Shown here one piece after another: positions 18,362 to 27,119 of a stretch of 64,000 nucleotides of DNA (its first letter is position 1; every line of letters begins with the position of its first letter). Source of the stretch: Vicingaceae bacterium (GTDB lineage: Bacteria > Bacteroidota > Bacteroidia > Flavobacteriales_E > Vicingaceae). The translations under genes were made by a program, and so were the position numbers. A model generated the notes under the pieces. It made no database searches and was not told the origin of the DNA. It was given only the letters and a program-made list of their open reading frames with translations. Location of the stretch: the NCBI GenBank assembly GCA_026003395.1, contig BPHE01000007.1:1-64000 (forward strand), written 5' to 3'.

Positions 18362-20134
18362 GACCTTTCCCCATGCCCCTCTCCTTCACAAGGTGTGGGT
18401 CGCCTGCAAGGGCGGGGTGAGGTTTTCAAATCACCTGCAAACAGATTTTGGTGCAAATACAAATTTTAGAAACCAAAAATGCTCGCATTGCAAGGATTTT
18501 GCAATTAAAAAGCCAAGACCTCTCCCCCGGCCCCTCTCCTTCCAAGGAGAGGGGCGTCCGCAAGGGCGGGGTGAGGTTTCCAAATCACCTGCAAACAAAG
18601 TTTGGTGCAAATACAAATTTTAGAAACCAAAAATGCTCGCATTGCAAGGATTTTGCAATTGAAAAGCCAAGACCTCTCCCCCGGCCCCTCTCCTTCCAAG
18701 GAGAGGGGCGTCCGCAAGGGCGGGGTGAGGTTTCCAAATCACCTGCAAACAGATTTTGGTGCAAATACAAATTTTCAGAAACGCAAAAATGCTCGCATTG
18801 CAAGGATTTTGCAATTGAAAAGCCAAGACCTCTCCCCCGGCCCCTCTCCTTCACAAGGAGAGGGGTGCCCGCAAGGGCGGGGTGAGGTTTCCAAATCACC
18901 TGCAAACAGATTTTGGTGCAAATACAAATTTTAGAAACCAAAAATGCTCGCATTGCAAGGATTTTGCAATTGAGAAGCCAAGACCTCTCCCCCGGCCCCT
19001 CTCCTTCACAAGGAGAGGGGTGCCCGCAAGGGCGGGGTGAGGTTTCCAAATCACCTGCAAACAGATTTTGGTGCAATTATGAGTTTATAAAACGCAAAAT
19101 GCCGGAATGCAAAGATTTTTGCAATTGAGAAGTTAAGACCTCTCCCCGGCCCCTCTCCTTCACAAGGAGAGGGGTGCCCGCAAGGGCGGGGTGAGGTTTC
19201 CAAATCACCTGCAAACAGATTTTGGTGCAATTATGAATTTATCAAAACGCAAAATGACCGGAATGCAAAGATTTTTGCAATTGAAAAGCCAAGACCTCTC
19301 CCCCGGCCCCTCTCCTTCACAAGGAGAGGGGTGCCCGCAAGGGCGGGGTGAGGTTTCCAAATCACCTGCAAACAGATTTTGGTGCAAATACAAATTTTAG
19401 AAACCAAAAATGCTCGCATTGCAAGGATTTTGCAATTGAAAAGCCAAGACCTCTCCCCCGGCCCCTCTCCTTCACAAGGAGAGGGGTGCCCGCAAGGGCG
19501 GGGTGAGGTTTCCAAATCACCTGCAAACAGATTTTGGTGCAAATACAAATTTTAGAAACCAAAAATGCTCGCATTGCAAGGATTTTGCAATTGAGAAGCC
19601 AAGACCTCTCCCCGGCCCCTCTCCTTCACAAGGAGAGGGGTGCCCGCAAGGGCGGGGTGAGGTTTCCAAATCACCTGCAAACAAAGTTTGGTGCAAATAC
19701 GAATTATAGAAACGCAATTTGCACTGAAGGCAAGCATTTTAGCTATTGAGAAATTAAAACCTCTCCCCAAGCCCCTCTCCTTCACAAGGAGAGGGGTGCC
19801 CGCAAGGGCGGGGTGAGGTTTCCAAATCACCTGCAAACAGATTTTGGTGCAATTATGAGTTTATCAAAACGCAAAATGACCGGAATGCAAAGATTTTTGC
19901 AATTGAAAAGCCAAGACCTCTCCCCCGGCCCCTCTCCTTCACAAGGAGAGGGGTGTCCGCAAGGGCGGGGTGAGGTTTTCAAATCACCTGCAAACAGATT
20001 TTGGTGCAAATACGAATTATAGAAACGCAATTTGCACTGAAGGCAAGCATTTTAGCTATTGAGAAATTAAAACCTCTTTCCAAACCCCTCTCCTTCACAA
20101 GGAGAGGGGTGCCCGCAAGGGCGGGGTGAGGTTT
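18362..20134. repeat. Tandem array of twelve ~155-bp structured repeat units
   Basis: Units begin near 18362, 18517, 18671, 18827, 18982, 19137, 19293, 19448, 19603, 19758, 19915 and 20071 (period 154-157). Each has a ~75-bp GC-rich part: an outer stem (CCTCTCCCC with GGGGTGAGG, one mismatch) enclosing a hairpin CCCCTCTCCTT-CAC-AAGGAGAGGGG and a small stem GCCC-GCAA-GGGC with a GNRA-type loop. An AT-rich ~80-bp linker follows. Linkers fall into three types in the order A A A' A B B A A C B C. Open frames cross the array on both strands in several phases and look spurious. The first and last units are the most diverged. It is not CRISPR: the repeats are too long and the linkers recur. Confidence 0.9.
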
Positions 20135-20197
20135 TCTTAACTATTTCAATTCACGGTATCTATGAAAAATAATGAAAATAAGATTGTTCCCAATGTT

Positions 20198-21751
20198 TTA
20201 CAGAATCACCTCTTCGTTGTGTTTGTCAAAGATTCTGAATTTCACCAATGGCATGGAGGTAATGCCTTTTATTTTTATTTTACATTTCATTTGTTTTTGC
20301 CATTTTCGACGGATGTTACTAAAAAATCCTCTATTGAGATATGCTTCTATAAAGGGATGAACAAAGACCGTGAGTTTCTTGTGGCCGCTTTGAAGAGATA
20401 AAAAGCGCAACGTTTGTTCCAATTGTTCAACTATCAATAAACTTGGAGCTATATGGCCCTGACCATGACAACATGGGCAAGTTTCGTCAACTTTAATCTC
20501 AACTTCCGGACGCACTCTTTGACGGGTGATTTCAACTAAGCCGAATTTCGAAGGTGGCAAAATAGTGTGTTTTGCCTTGTCGTTTTTCATGCACTCTTTG
20601 AGATATTGAAACAATTGCAGGCGGTTATTTTCCTCTTTCATGTCAATAAAATCCACTACAATGATACCTCCCATATCTCTCAAGCGCAATTGCCTGGCTA
20701 TTTCTTTTGCGGCTTCGAGATTGACCTTGAGAGCAATATTTTCATGGTCGTCTTTTTGTCTTCCCAGATGCCCGCTATTGACGTCCACCACATGCAATGC
20801 CTCTGTATGCTCAATAATAAGATATCCTCCACCGGGCAAATAAACCGTCTTTCCAAAAAGTGCTTTTATCTGTTTTTCTATCCCGAAATAATCAAAAACA
20901 GGGGTGTTATGATTGTATAACTTCAATATCTCTTCTCTTCCGGGAGCATTTACCTTGATGTATTCTTCGATTTCCCTGTATATTTCCTTGCTATCGGTGA
21001 TGATTTCATGAAAATTCGGATTAAGCAAATCTCTGATCAAAGCAGAGGATTTATTGAGTTCACTTAAGATTTTTACAGGGGCTTTGGCATTTTGCAAGTT
21101 TAAAGCCATTTCATTCCAGCGATCGAGCAGGTGTTGAAGATCCTGTTGCAGTTCGGCTGTAGTTTTTTTTTCGGCTACTGTACGAATAATCATGCCGAAA
21201 TTTTTGGGCTTGATGGCTTTTGCCAGATCCAAAAGCCGGTTTCTTTCATAGGTATCTTTAATTTTTTGTGAGATGCTTATTTTATCCGAAAATGGAATTA
21301 ACACCAGGTATCTTCCGGGTAACGACAATTCGGCGGTCAATCGAGGACCTTTATTTGAGATGGATTCTTTGGCAATTTTCACTAACAGTATATCTCCTTT
21401 TTTGACAACCTGATCAATGCTTCCGTCTTTTGAAATATCATTTTCGAGGACAAAATCATTGAGTGTAAGATCTTTTGATTTGCCTTGCAGGCGTAAATTG
21501 ACAAATTTTTTTAGAGATAAAAACTGAGGACCAAGGTCATAATAATGCAAAAAAGCATCTTTCTCGTGGCCTATATCGAGAAAAGCTGCATTCAGGCCCG
21601 GCATCACTTTTTTCACTTTGCCCAGATACATATCTCCGGCTATGAAACCGTGAGATTTTTTTTCTCTGTGGTATTCGACCAATTGAGAATCTTCGAGCAA
21701 AGCTATTTGAGTTTCGTCATCGGCTTCGTGTATGATTAAACTTTGTTTCAA
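20198..21751 (-). CDS. rng: Ribonuclease E/G family endoribonuclease
   Basis: This 517-aa RNase G-type protein has an N-terminal S1 domain (about 35-125; 'GDMYLGKVKKVMPGLNAAFL'). The catalytic DNase I-like domain contains the two metal-binding aspartates in 'VVDVNSGHLG' and 'IIVVDFIDM'. A zinc-link 'CPCCHGQG' follows, which bridges the dimer in the E/G family. There is no long disordered C-terminal scaffold, so it is G-like in size. It cleaves single-stranded A/U-rich RNA for rRNA maturation and mRNA decay. A 126-bp leader with two stem-loops precedes it. The repeat array begins 64 bp past its stop. Confidence 0.94.
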   Translation of the reverse strand: MKQSLIIHEADDETQIALLEDSQLVEYHREKKSHGFIAGDMYLGKVKKVMPGLNAAFLDIGHEKDAFLHYYDLGPQFLSLKKFVNLRLQGKSKDLTLNDFVLENDISKDGSIDQVVKKGDILLVKIAKESISNKGPRLTAELSLPGRYLVLIPFSDKISISQKIKDTYERNRLLDLAKAIKPKNFGMIIRTVAEKKTTAELQQDLQHLLDRWNEMALNLQNAKAPVKILSELNKSSALIRDLLNPNFHEIITDSKEIYREIEEYIKVNAPGREEILKLYNHNTPVFDYFGIEKQIKALFGKTVYLPGGGYLIIEHTEALHVVDVNSGHLGRQKDDHENIALKVNLEAAKEIARQLRLRDMGGIIVVDFIDMKEENNRLQLFQYLKECMKNDKAKHTILPPSKFGLVEITRQRVRPEVEIKVDETCPCCHGQGHIAPSLLIVEQLEQTLRFLSLQSGHKKLTVFVHPFIEAYLNRGFFSNIRRKWQKQMKCKIKIKGITSMPLVKFRIFDKHNEEVIL

Positions 21752-21781
21752 TGCAAAATGAGGTTAATAAACAACACAGAA

Positions 21782-21867
21782 AGGGCACCTGCCAAAAGCA
21801 ATGCCCTAAATGTAGCTTGTAGAAAAATTTTAAGCCCGGACACTACATATTTTATCCGGTGTCCGGG
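21782..21867 (-). promoter_or_regulatory. Two stem-loops between the small basic gene and rng
   Basis: AGGGCA (21782-21787) pairs with TGCCCT (21802-21807). CCCGGACAC (21835-21843) pairs perfectly with GTGTCCGGG (21859-21867). On the minus strand the 9-bp stem lies just downstream of the small basic gene and is followed by CTTAAAATTTTTC, so it may terminate or attenuate transcription. Both hairpins would also lie in the rng leader. RNase E in E. coli is autoregulated through leader hairpins; a parallel here is inference. Confidence 0.5.
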
Positions 21868-21877
21868 AAATAATGAT

Positions 21878-21973
21878 TTATCTGTTTTTCTTTTTATGGC
21901 GATTTTTTCTCAAACGTTTTTTTCTTTTGTGAGTCGCCATTTTGTGTCTTTTTCTTTTTTTTCCGCAAGGCAT
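21878..21973 (-). CDS. Very small, very basic conserved-type protein (31 aa), ribosome-associated candidate
   Basis: The ATG at 21973 encodes MPCGKKRKRHKMATHKRKKR followed by eleven more residues ending 'KKKNR' and a TAA at 21878. More than half the residues are Lys or Arg, with several His. The peptide sits 25 bp after the stop of the TPR gene, in a plausible HU-TPR-small ORF-rng series. From memory, near-identical short 'MPxGKKRKRHKxATHKRKKR' proteins recur beside rng in Bacteroidota. That recurrence, and any link to the small extra ribosomal protein reported from a Flavobacterium ribosome (bL38), would need a search. Composition fits rRNA binding. Confidence 0.75.
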   Translation of the reverse strand: MPCGKKRKRHKMATHKRKKRLRKNRHKKKNR

Positions 21974-21998
21974 AACGTTAAATTTTTGAGGTTAAACT

Positions 21999-22850
21999 TT
22001 ATTTATTTTTTTCTAATTTCATGATAAACTGTTCGGTTTGATACTTTAAATCAGGGTTATCAGTCCGCTCGACAAAACCTTTAAGAGAGGCAATGGCCCC
22101 GACAGTATCTTTCAAAGCAAGGCAAGCATCCGCAATATAAATATAGAGGTCGGTTTGTGTAGTGTCCGATCTCAAGGCGGCCTTGAATCTCTCTAAAGCT
22201 TTTTCATATTGCCCCGATTGCATGGCATAATAGCCAAGATTGACAAGTGTTTTGACATGAGTTGAATCTTCTGCCAAAATAGCTGTAAGCATCCGGATGC
22301 CCTCCATCGGAGGTGTGCCGGTAAATTTTGCTCCTTCGATAACACAAACTGCCACTCCACTTTTTGCATCAAGGTTGCCCGGGTCGAGTTTCAAAACCTG
22401 CTCATAACAATAACGTGCGTTTTCGATATTCTCCAATTGAAATTGGTTTGAATATTGAAAAGCTTCAAAAAAAGCATCTCCGGCTTTAAACCAACGCTCA
22501 ACACCGGGGTCTTTTTCGGCAGCTTTTTTTAAATACAAAGCCGACACTGTAGGCCATTGAAACCGCTTCCAGATTATAGCAAGTGAATCATACCAGATGG
22601 CTTGTTGCCGGGTATTTTTCATCGTATCAAGGTCAAACTCCAACAACTCGACCAAATGGCGATTGTTTTCACTCATCTCCGCCTTGGCTTTTTCAACCAT
22701 GCTTTCCAACGAATAAGCAGGGCTTTGCTCACCGGCTTGAACAGCTGCACGACTGTTTGATTGCGGTTTTTGCCTTAAAACAAATAAAAGAACGATTATT
22801 ATTAACAATGCCAATATGCCGATCAAAAACTTTTTATCCTTGATGGGCAT
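21999..22850 (-). CDS. Membrane-anchored tetratricopeptide repeat protein
   Basis: This 283-aa protein has one N-terminal transmembrane segment (FLIGILALLIIIVLLFVL), a ~30-residue linker, and then TPR helices over about 90-275. Clear repeat signatures include 'YCYEQVLKLDPGNLDAKSG', 'LVNLGYYAMQSGQYEKALER' and 'IYIADACLALKDTVGAIASL'. The topology puts the repeats on the periplasmic side, where they could serve as a scaffold. It lies 6 bp after the HU gene stop, so the two are co-transcribed. The partner is unknown. Confidence 0.82.
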   Translation of the reverse strand: MPIKDKKFLIGILALLIIIVLLFVLRQKPQSNSRAAVQAGEQSPAYSLESMVEKAKAEMSENNRHLVELLEFDLDTMKNTRQQAIWYDSLAIIWKRFQWPTVSALYLKKAAEKDPGVERWFKAGDAFFEAFQYSNQFQLENIENARYCYEQVLKLDPGNLDAKSGVAVCVIEGAKFTGTPPMEGIRMLTAILAEDSTHVKTLVNLGYYAMQSGQYEKALERFKAALRSDTTQTDLYIYIADACLALKDTVGAIASLKGFVERTDNPDLKYQTEQFIMKLEKNK

Positions 22851-22856
22851 ATAACA

Positions 22857-23144
22857 TTACTTTTTTACATTTTTTTTCACTCTCTCAACAAACGATTTCG
22901 AAGGTTTGAATGCAGGTATGTAATGCTCGGGAATGACCACTGTTTGGTTTTTGGTGATAATACGGCCTATTTTTTTTGCTCTTTTCTTCACTTGAAAGGT
23001 CCCAAAACCACGCAAGTAAACATTTTCACCTTTTTCCAACGATTCTTTTACCGCATTCATAAACTCTTCTACCATGGCCATAGCTGCCATTTTTTCAACT
23101 CCGGTTTTCTCCGAAATCCTGCTTACAATGTCTGCTTTTGTCAT
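22857..23144 (-). CDS. HU/IHF-family DNA-binding protein
   Basis: This 95-aa histone-like protein has the family signature 'VYLRGFGTFQVKKR' and the beta-arm 'GRIITKNQTVVIPEHYIPAFKPSKSF'. HU-type dimers bend and compact DNA. It starts with MTKADIVSRISEKTGVEK, a typical N-terminus, and is full length. It is first in a run with the TPR gene and the small basic gene. A TATATTTG promoter-like box lies 26 bp upstream. Confidence 0.93.
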   Translation of the reverse strand: MTKADIVSRISEKTGVEKMAAMAMVEEFMNAVKESLEKGENVYLRGFGTFQVKKRAKKIGRIITKNQTVVIPEHYIPAFKPSKSFVERVKKNVKK

Positions 23145-23169
23145 AATCTCTCTTTTTTAAAATGGGCTG

Positions 23170-23177
23170 CAAATATA
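23170..23177 (-). promoter_or_regulatory. Candidate -7 promoter box for the HU gene
   Basis: The minus-strand TATATTTG matches the TAnnTTTG consensus and lies 26 bp before the start codon. No clear -33 element is visible. Confidence 0.4.
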
Positions 23178-23509
23178 GAATTTATTTTGTTTGTTTCCTT
23201 GATTTATGTAGTCAAATAAAAAAATCGACGTTGTATTTTAACTTTTTTAACAAAACTTTTGATTATCAAACCTTTGCGAATCGATTGTTGATGGTTTAAT
23301 TATTTCGTCAAGCATTTTTATCTCTATGGAGTTATTGAAACAGAAAAGTTTTTTCCTTACGCAAACACTCCGGTGTTAATCTTAAAAATACTACCATTTA
23401 TTCTAAAATTGATACAATATGTCAAATGCCGTGATTGTTTTGTAAGAAAATTGCAACGATTTTAATAACTTCGCCCGGAATTTTTACTTTAATCATTTGC
23501 ATTATTTAC
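23178..23509. other. Divergent intergenic region between the HU gene and gldF
   Basis: About 330 bp without a supportable gene. The frame upstream of gldF is open from 23435, but its residues do not look like GldF. Near 23455-23480 the sequence TAACTTCG is close to the TAnnTTTG box and could be part of the gldF promoter. Confidence 0.4.
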
Positions 23510-24241
23510 ATGTGGGCATTGTTTTATAAAGAAATAACTTCGTTTTTCGGTTCTCTGATCGGATATTTGGTTGTTATTGTTTTTTTAGCAGCCATGAGCT
23601 TGTTTTTGTGGGTGTTTCCCGGATCATTCAATATACCTGAAGCAGGTTTTGCCCAATTGGATCCATTATTTTCATTAGCACCATTTGTTTTTATGTTTTT
23701 GATTCCGGCCATAACCATGCGTACCTTCTCCGACGAATTTCGTCTGGGCACCATTGAGCTGCTCGCCACAAAACCAATCACCGATATGCAGATCGTTTGG
23801 GCTAAATATCTTGCAGGCATTATGTTGGTGATCATTTCCTTGATTCCTACCTTGGTTTATTATTACTCTGTCTACCAATTAGGCATGGAAATAGGCAATC
23901 TCGACAAAGGTGGCACATGGGGTTCGTATATAGGATTATTATTTTTGGCATCTTCGTTTGTCTCCATGGGTATTTATGCATCTTCTCTGACAGACAATAC
24001 TATTGTGGCGTTTGTGTTGGGAATGTTGTTTTGTTTTATTTTCTATTTGGGATTCGACTTGATTGCCATGAGCGGTTATTTTCCTACAATTGATTATTAT
24101 TTCTATCAATTAGGCATCAACGAACATTATTTGTCCATGAGCAGGGGCGTGATAGACAGTAGAGATGTAGTTTATTTCTTTTCTATCAATTTGGTATTTA
24201 TTTACCTTACTTACATGAAATTGGTTTCACGAAAATGGTAA
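23510..24241 (+). CDS. gldF: Gliding-motility ABC transporter permease GldF
   Basis: From the Met at 23510 (MWALFYKEITSFFGSLIGYL) the protein is 243 aa with about six membrane segments. This start matches the usual GldF N-terminus; the longer frame from 23435 adds non-homologous residues. The motifs 'FLWVFPG', 'FLIPAITMRTFSDEFRLGTIELL' region and 'WAKYLAG' are characteristic of GldF ABC-2 permeases. In Flavobacterium GldF works with GldG and the GldA ATPase and is required for gliding. Many non-gliding relatives keep the genes. It overlaps gldG by 7 bp. No gldA is nearby. Confidence 0.9.
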   Translation: MWALFYKEITSFFGSLIGYLVVIVFLAAMSLFLWVFPGSFNIPEAGFAQLDPLFSLAPFVFMFLIPAITMRTFSDEFRLGTIELLATKPITDMQIVWAKYLAGIMLVIISLIPTLVYYYSVYQLGMEIGNLDKGGTWGSYIGLLFLASSFVSMGIYASSLTDNTIVAFVLGMLFCFIFYLGFDLIAMSGYFPTIDYYFYQLGINEHYLSMSRGVIDSRDVVYFFSINLVFIYLTYMKLVSRKW

Positions 24242-25998
24242 AAGTTAAGGAACATAACAACAATAAACGAAAAAAAATTAAAGTAAACGAAACCATTCGC
24301 TTTGTCAGTATTTTGGCTATCCTTTTAATGGTCAATGTGCTTTCGTCATTTGTCAACTTCCGGTTGGATCTGACAGAAGAAAAAAGATACACATTAGCTT
24401 CGCCCACAAAGGAATTATTGAAAAAACTCGACGATGTTGTTTACATCAAAGTATATTTAAAGGGCGAATTTCCTGCTGCCTTTCAAAAATTAAGCAGATC
24501 GGTCAAAGAAACACTGGATGAGTTTAAAGCCATAGCAGGTAAAAAAATTGAATATGAATTTATCAACCCCTCGGATTTTGAAGATAAAAAAGACCGTGAA
24601 GCGGTTTATAAAGAACTATTTAAGAAAGGATTGCTTCCAACAGACCTTTCGGTAAAAGAAGAAGATGGCATAACTAACAAAATCATCTGGCCATGTGCTT
24701 TGGTTTACTACAAAGAAAAAGAATATCCTGTCAATTTTCTCAAAACCCGAATAGGACTTACTCCCGAAGAATCCATCAATTCTTCGATAGAAGCATTGGA
24801 GTATGAATTTATTCACGCCATCGACATGTTGATGAGGGACCACCTTCCATCGGTTGCATTTATTGATGGTCATGGAGAACTGGATGAATTACAAACAGCC
24901 GATATTTACATGCAACTCTCTTCATCTTATGCAGTCAGCAGAGTGAAATTGAAAGAAAAAATCAATGCGCTCACCGAACGTATTGGCAAAGACACCAATA
25001 TCACTTTGAAAAACAAATATGATGTAATTATCATAGCCAAACCCGATTCACTGTTCAGTGAAAAAGACAAATTTCTTATCGACCAGTTTATTATGAATGG
25101 AGGCAAAGCACTTTGGTTGATTGATGGTGTACAAGCCGAAATGGACAGTTTAAGAAACAGCGATATCACTGTAGGATTTCCAAAAACCAACAATCTTGAA
25201 GATTTGCTGTTTAAATACGGAGTCAGAATTAACAATACACTGATACAAGATTTGCAGGCAGCTCCTATACCTATTGTCACCGGGCGTTTTGGCAATGAAG
25301 CAAAAACAGAGCTTTTTCCATGGTTTTACTTTCCGTTGTTAAACCCTTCCGGCAATCATCCTGTAGTGAATCATTTGAATCCTGTCAAAGGTGAATTTGT
25401 GAGCACGATTGATACGGTAGGCGACAGTCATTTGAAAAAAACTATATTGCTTACTTCTTCTAAATACTCAAGATTTTTAAAAGCACCTGTAAGAATCAGT
25501 TTAGGTATTTTACGATTGACGCCCAATCCGGAAATTTTTAACAAATCTTTTTTGCCTGCCGCTGTGTTGGTAGAGGGGAAATTTACTTCCAATTACAGCA
25601 ACCGCCTGATACCCATCATCGAGTTAAGCCGGGAGATTGGATTTAAACATGAAAGTCCGCCAACTAAACAAATTTTTGTTGCCGACGGAGATATTATTCG
25701 AAATGAAGTGAAAAAAGGATCAAGAGAATACTTTCCTTTAGGATATGACCGTTTTACCAAACAAACATACGGAAACAAAGAGTTTATCATGAATTGTATT
25801 GATTATTTGTGCGATGATACCGGAATCATGCAAGTAAGATCGCGAAAATTAAAACTTCGTTTAATCGACAAAGCCCGCTGGAAAGAGTCGGAGATGTTTT
25901 GGAAAATATTCAACACGGCAACTCCATCTTTCTTGGTCATTTTGGGCGGGCTGATATTTGCCCGGTTGCGTAAATGGAAAAATACCCAAAAATTATGA
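24235..25998 (+). CDS. gldG: Gliding-motility associated ABC transporter substrate-binding protein GldG
   Basis: This 587-aa protein has a cytoplasmic basic start, one membrane segment near 20-42 ('FVSILAILLMVNVLSSFVNF') and a large extracytoplasmic domain of the ABC-type uncharacterised transport family (about 45-500). Features include 'YEFINPSDFED', 'LPSVAFIDGHGELDE' and 'DQFIMNGGKALWLIDG'. A second membrane segment is near the C-terminus ('PSFLVILGGLIFARL'). Length and topology match GldG. It overlaps gldF by 7 bp and the next gene by 4 bp, so the three are one transcription unit. Confidence 0.92.
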   Translation: MVKVKEHNNNKRKKIKVNETIRFVSILAILLMVNVLSSFVNFRLDLTEEKRYTLASPTKELLKKLDDVVYIKVYLKGEFPAAFQKLSRSVKETLDEFKAIAGKKIEYEFINPSDFEDKKDREAVYKELFKKGLLPTDLSVKEEDGITNKIIWPCALVYYKEKEYPVNFLKTRIGLTPEESINSSIEALEYEFIHAIDMLMRDHLPSVAFIDGHGELDELQTADIYMQLSSSYAVSRVKLKEKINALTERIGKDTNITLKNKYDVIIIAKPDSLFSEKDKFLIDQFIMNGGKALWLIDGVQAEMDSLRNSDITVGFPKTNNLEDLLFKYGVRINNTLIQDLQAAPIPIVTGRFGNEAKTELFPWFYFPLLNPSGNHPVVNHLNPVKGEFVSTIDTVGDSHLKKTILLTSSKYSRFLKAPVRISLGILRLTPNPEIFNKSFLPAAVLVEGKFTSNYSNRLIPIIELSREIGFKHESPPTKQIFVADGDIIRNEVKKGSREYFPLGYDRFTKQTYGNKEFIMNCIDYLCDDTGIMQVRSRKLKLRLIDKARWKESEMFWKIFNTATPSFLVILGGLIFARLRKWKNTQKL

Positions 25999-27041
25999 AA
26001 AAGAATAAAATTTGGATTCTCATAGCATTTTTGCTGGCTGCCATTACAGTTTATTTTATTTTTCAAACGAAAAATTCTACCTTAAATCCTGAATTAACCG
26101 ATTTTGCCATAGAAGACACTTCTTCTATCGTTAAAATATTTATTGCCGAAGCAGATGGACGAACCATCACATTGACCCGCCAACCGGACAACACATGGCT
26201 GATCAACAACAAACGCCGTGCACGACAAGATGCCATCGACATAATACTTGAAACCGCCAAAAAAATTACTGTGAAATACCCTGTGCCCGAATCAGCAAGA
26301 GAAAACACCATAAAACTGCTGGCCGGGCGATCGACCAAAGTGGAATTTTACACAGCCGGAAGCAAAAAGCCCATTAAAGTTTATTATGTCGGCAATGCCA
26401 CCAAAGATCTTTCGGGCACCTATATGCTTCTTGAAAAAAACGGAAAAAAATCTTCTACTCCTTTCGTCATGCATATACCCGGTTTTCACGGATTTCTAAA
26501 CACGCGCTTTTTTGCAGATACCGCATTATGGCAACACAGGGCCATTTTCACGCTGGAGCCGGCTGAAATTGAAGAAATTAAAGTATTGACTCAAGACTCT
26601 TCCGAATCATTTATCATCAAAAAAACAAATGATGGTTTTGCTTTGTTTGATATCAAAGGAAAACCCGTTCCGGGAATTGACAACGAACTCATCCGTCAGT
26701 ATATCGACAGGTTTAAAAGCATCTATTTTGAACAAGTGGATAATATTTCTCCTAAAAGCCGTATAGATTCTGTCCTGTCAACCAAGCCATTTTATGTGAT
26801 TTCTGTTACCGACACTTCCGGAAAAACAACTAAAGTGGAAACTTACCGCATGCCAAACTTCAAAAATAAGACAGACGAGGAGGGCAATCCTTATCCTTAC
26901 GATGTTGACAGAATGTATGCAAGAGTGTTCTATCCTGAGGGATTCGTCGATTTTGTTTATGTGCAATATGTTACTTTTGATTTGATTCAATTGAAAAAAT
27001 CCGATTTTATAGAGCACAGCAAACGAAAAAACAATGTTTGA
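25995..27041 (+). CDS. DUF4340 domain protein, membrane-anchored
   Basis: The Met at 25995 (MKKNKIWILIAFLLAAITVYFIF) gives a signal anchor and a 4-bp ATGA overlap with gldG. A longer start at 25974 is possible but less natural. The 348-aa protein has a beta-rich extracytoplasmic part with 'WLINNKRRARQDAIDIIL' and 'FFADTALWQHRAIFTLEPAE', typical of DUF4340 proteins that follow GldG-like genes. The biochemical role is unknown. Co-translation with GldG suggests the same envelope complex. Confidence 0.8.
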   Translation: MKKNKIWILIAFLLAAITVYFIFQTKNSTLNPELTDFAIEDTSSIVKIFIAEADGRTITLTRQPDNTWLINNKRRARQDAIDIILETAKKITVKYPVPESARENTIKLLAGRSTKVEFYTAGSKKPIKVYYVGNATKDLSGTYMLLEKNGKKSSTPFVMHIPGFHGFLNTRFFADTALWQHRAIFTLEPAEIEEIKVLTQDSSESFIIKKTNDGFALFDIKGKPVPGIDNELIRQYIDRFKSIYFEQVDNISPKSRIDSVLSTKPFYVISVTDTSGKTTKVETYRMPNFKNKTDEEGNPYPYDVDRMYARVFYPEGFVDFVYVQYVTFDLIQLKKSDFIEHSKRKNNV

Positions 27042-27094
27042 TAAATTGTTAAAAAGTTTTGGTGCGATAAAAGCCAATTCTATTGCTAATACTC

Positions 27095-27102
27095 TATTTT
27101 TG
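27095..27102 (+). promoter_or_regulatory. Candidate -7 promoter box for dnaN
   Basis: TATTTTTG fits TAnnTTTG and lies 17 bp before the dnaN start. The -33 position has no clear TTG, so support is modest. Confidence 0.4.
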
Positions 27103-27119
27103 TTAAAAAATTTTCAAAC

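Noticed and set aside
18393..20030. Many short open frames (translations such as 'LSPGPSPSQGEG') across the repeat array
   Set aside because: They occur in several phases on both strands, follow the repeat exactly and lack independent starts; they are by-products of GC-rich repeats.
18362..20134. CRISPR-like array
   Set aside because: Repeat parts are ~75 bp and linkers fall into three recurring types, so there are no unique spacers. No cas genes are near.
20162..20401. Plus-strand open frame at the end of rng
   Set aside because: It lies antisense to the conserved C-terminus of ribonuclease G and has no recognisable features.
23435..23509. N-terminal extension of GldF
   Set aside because: GldF homologues begin at the MWALFYKEI-like Met at 23510; the extra 25 residues look like untranslated leader.
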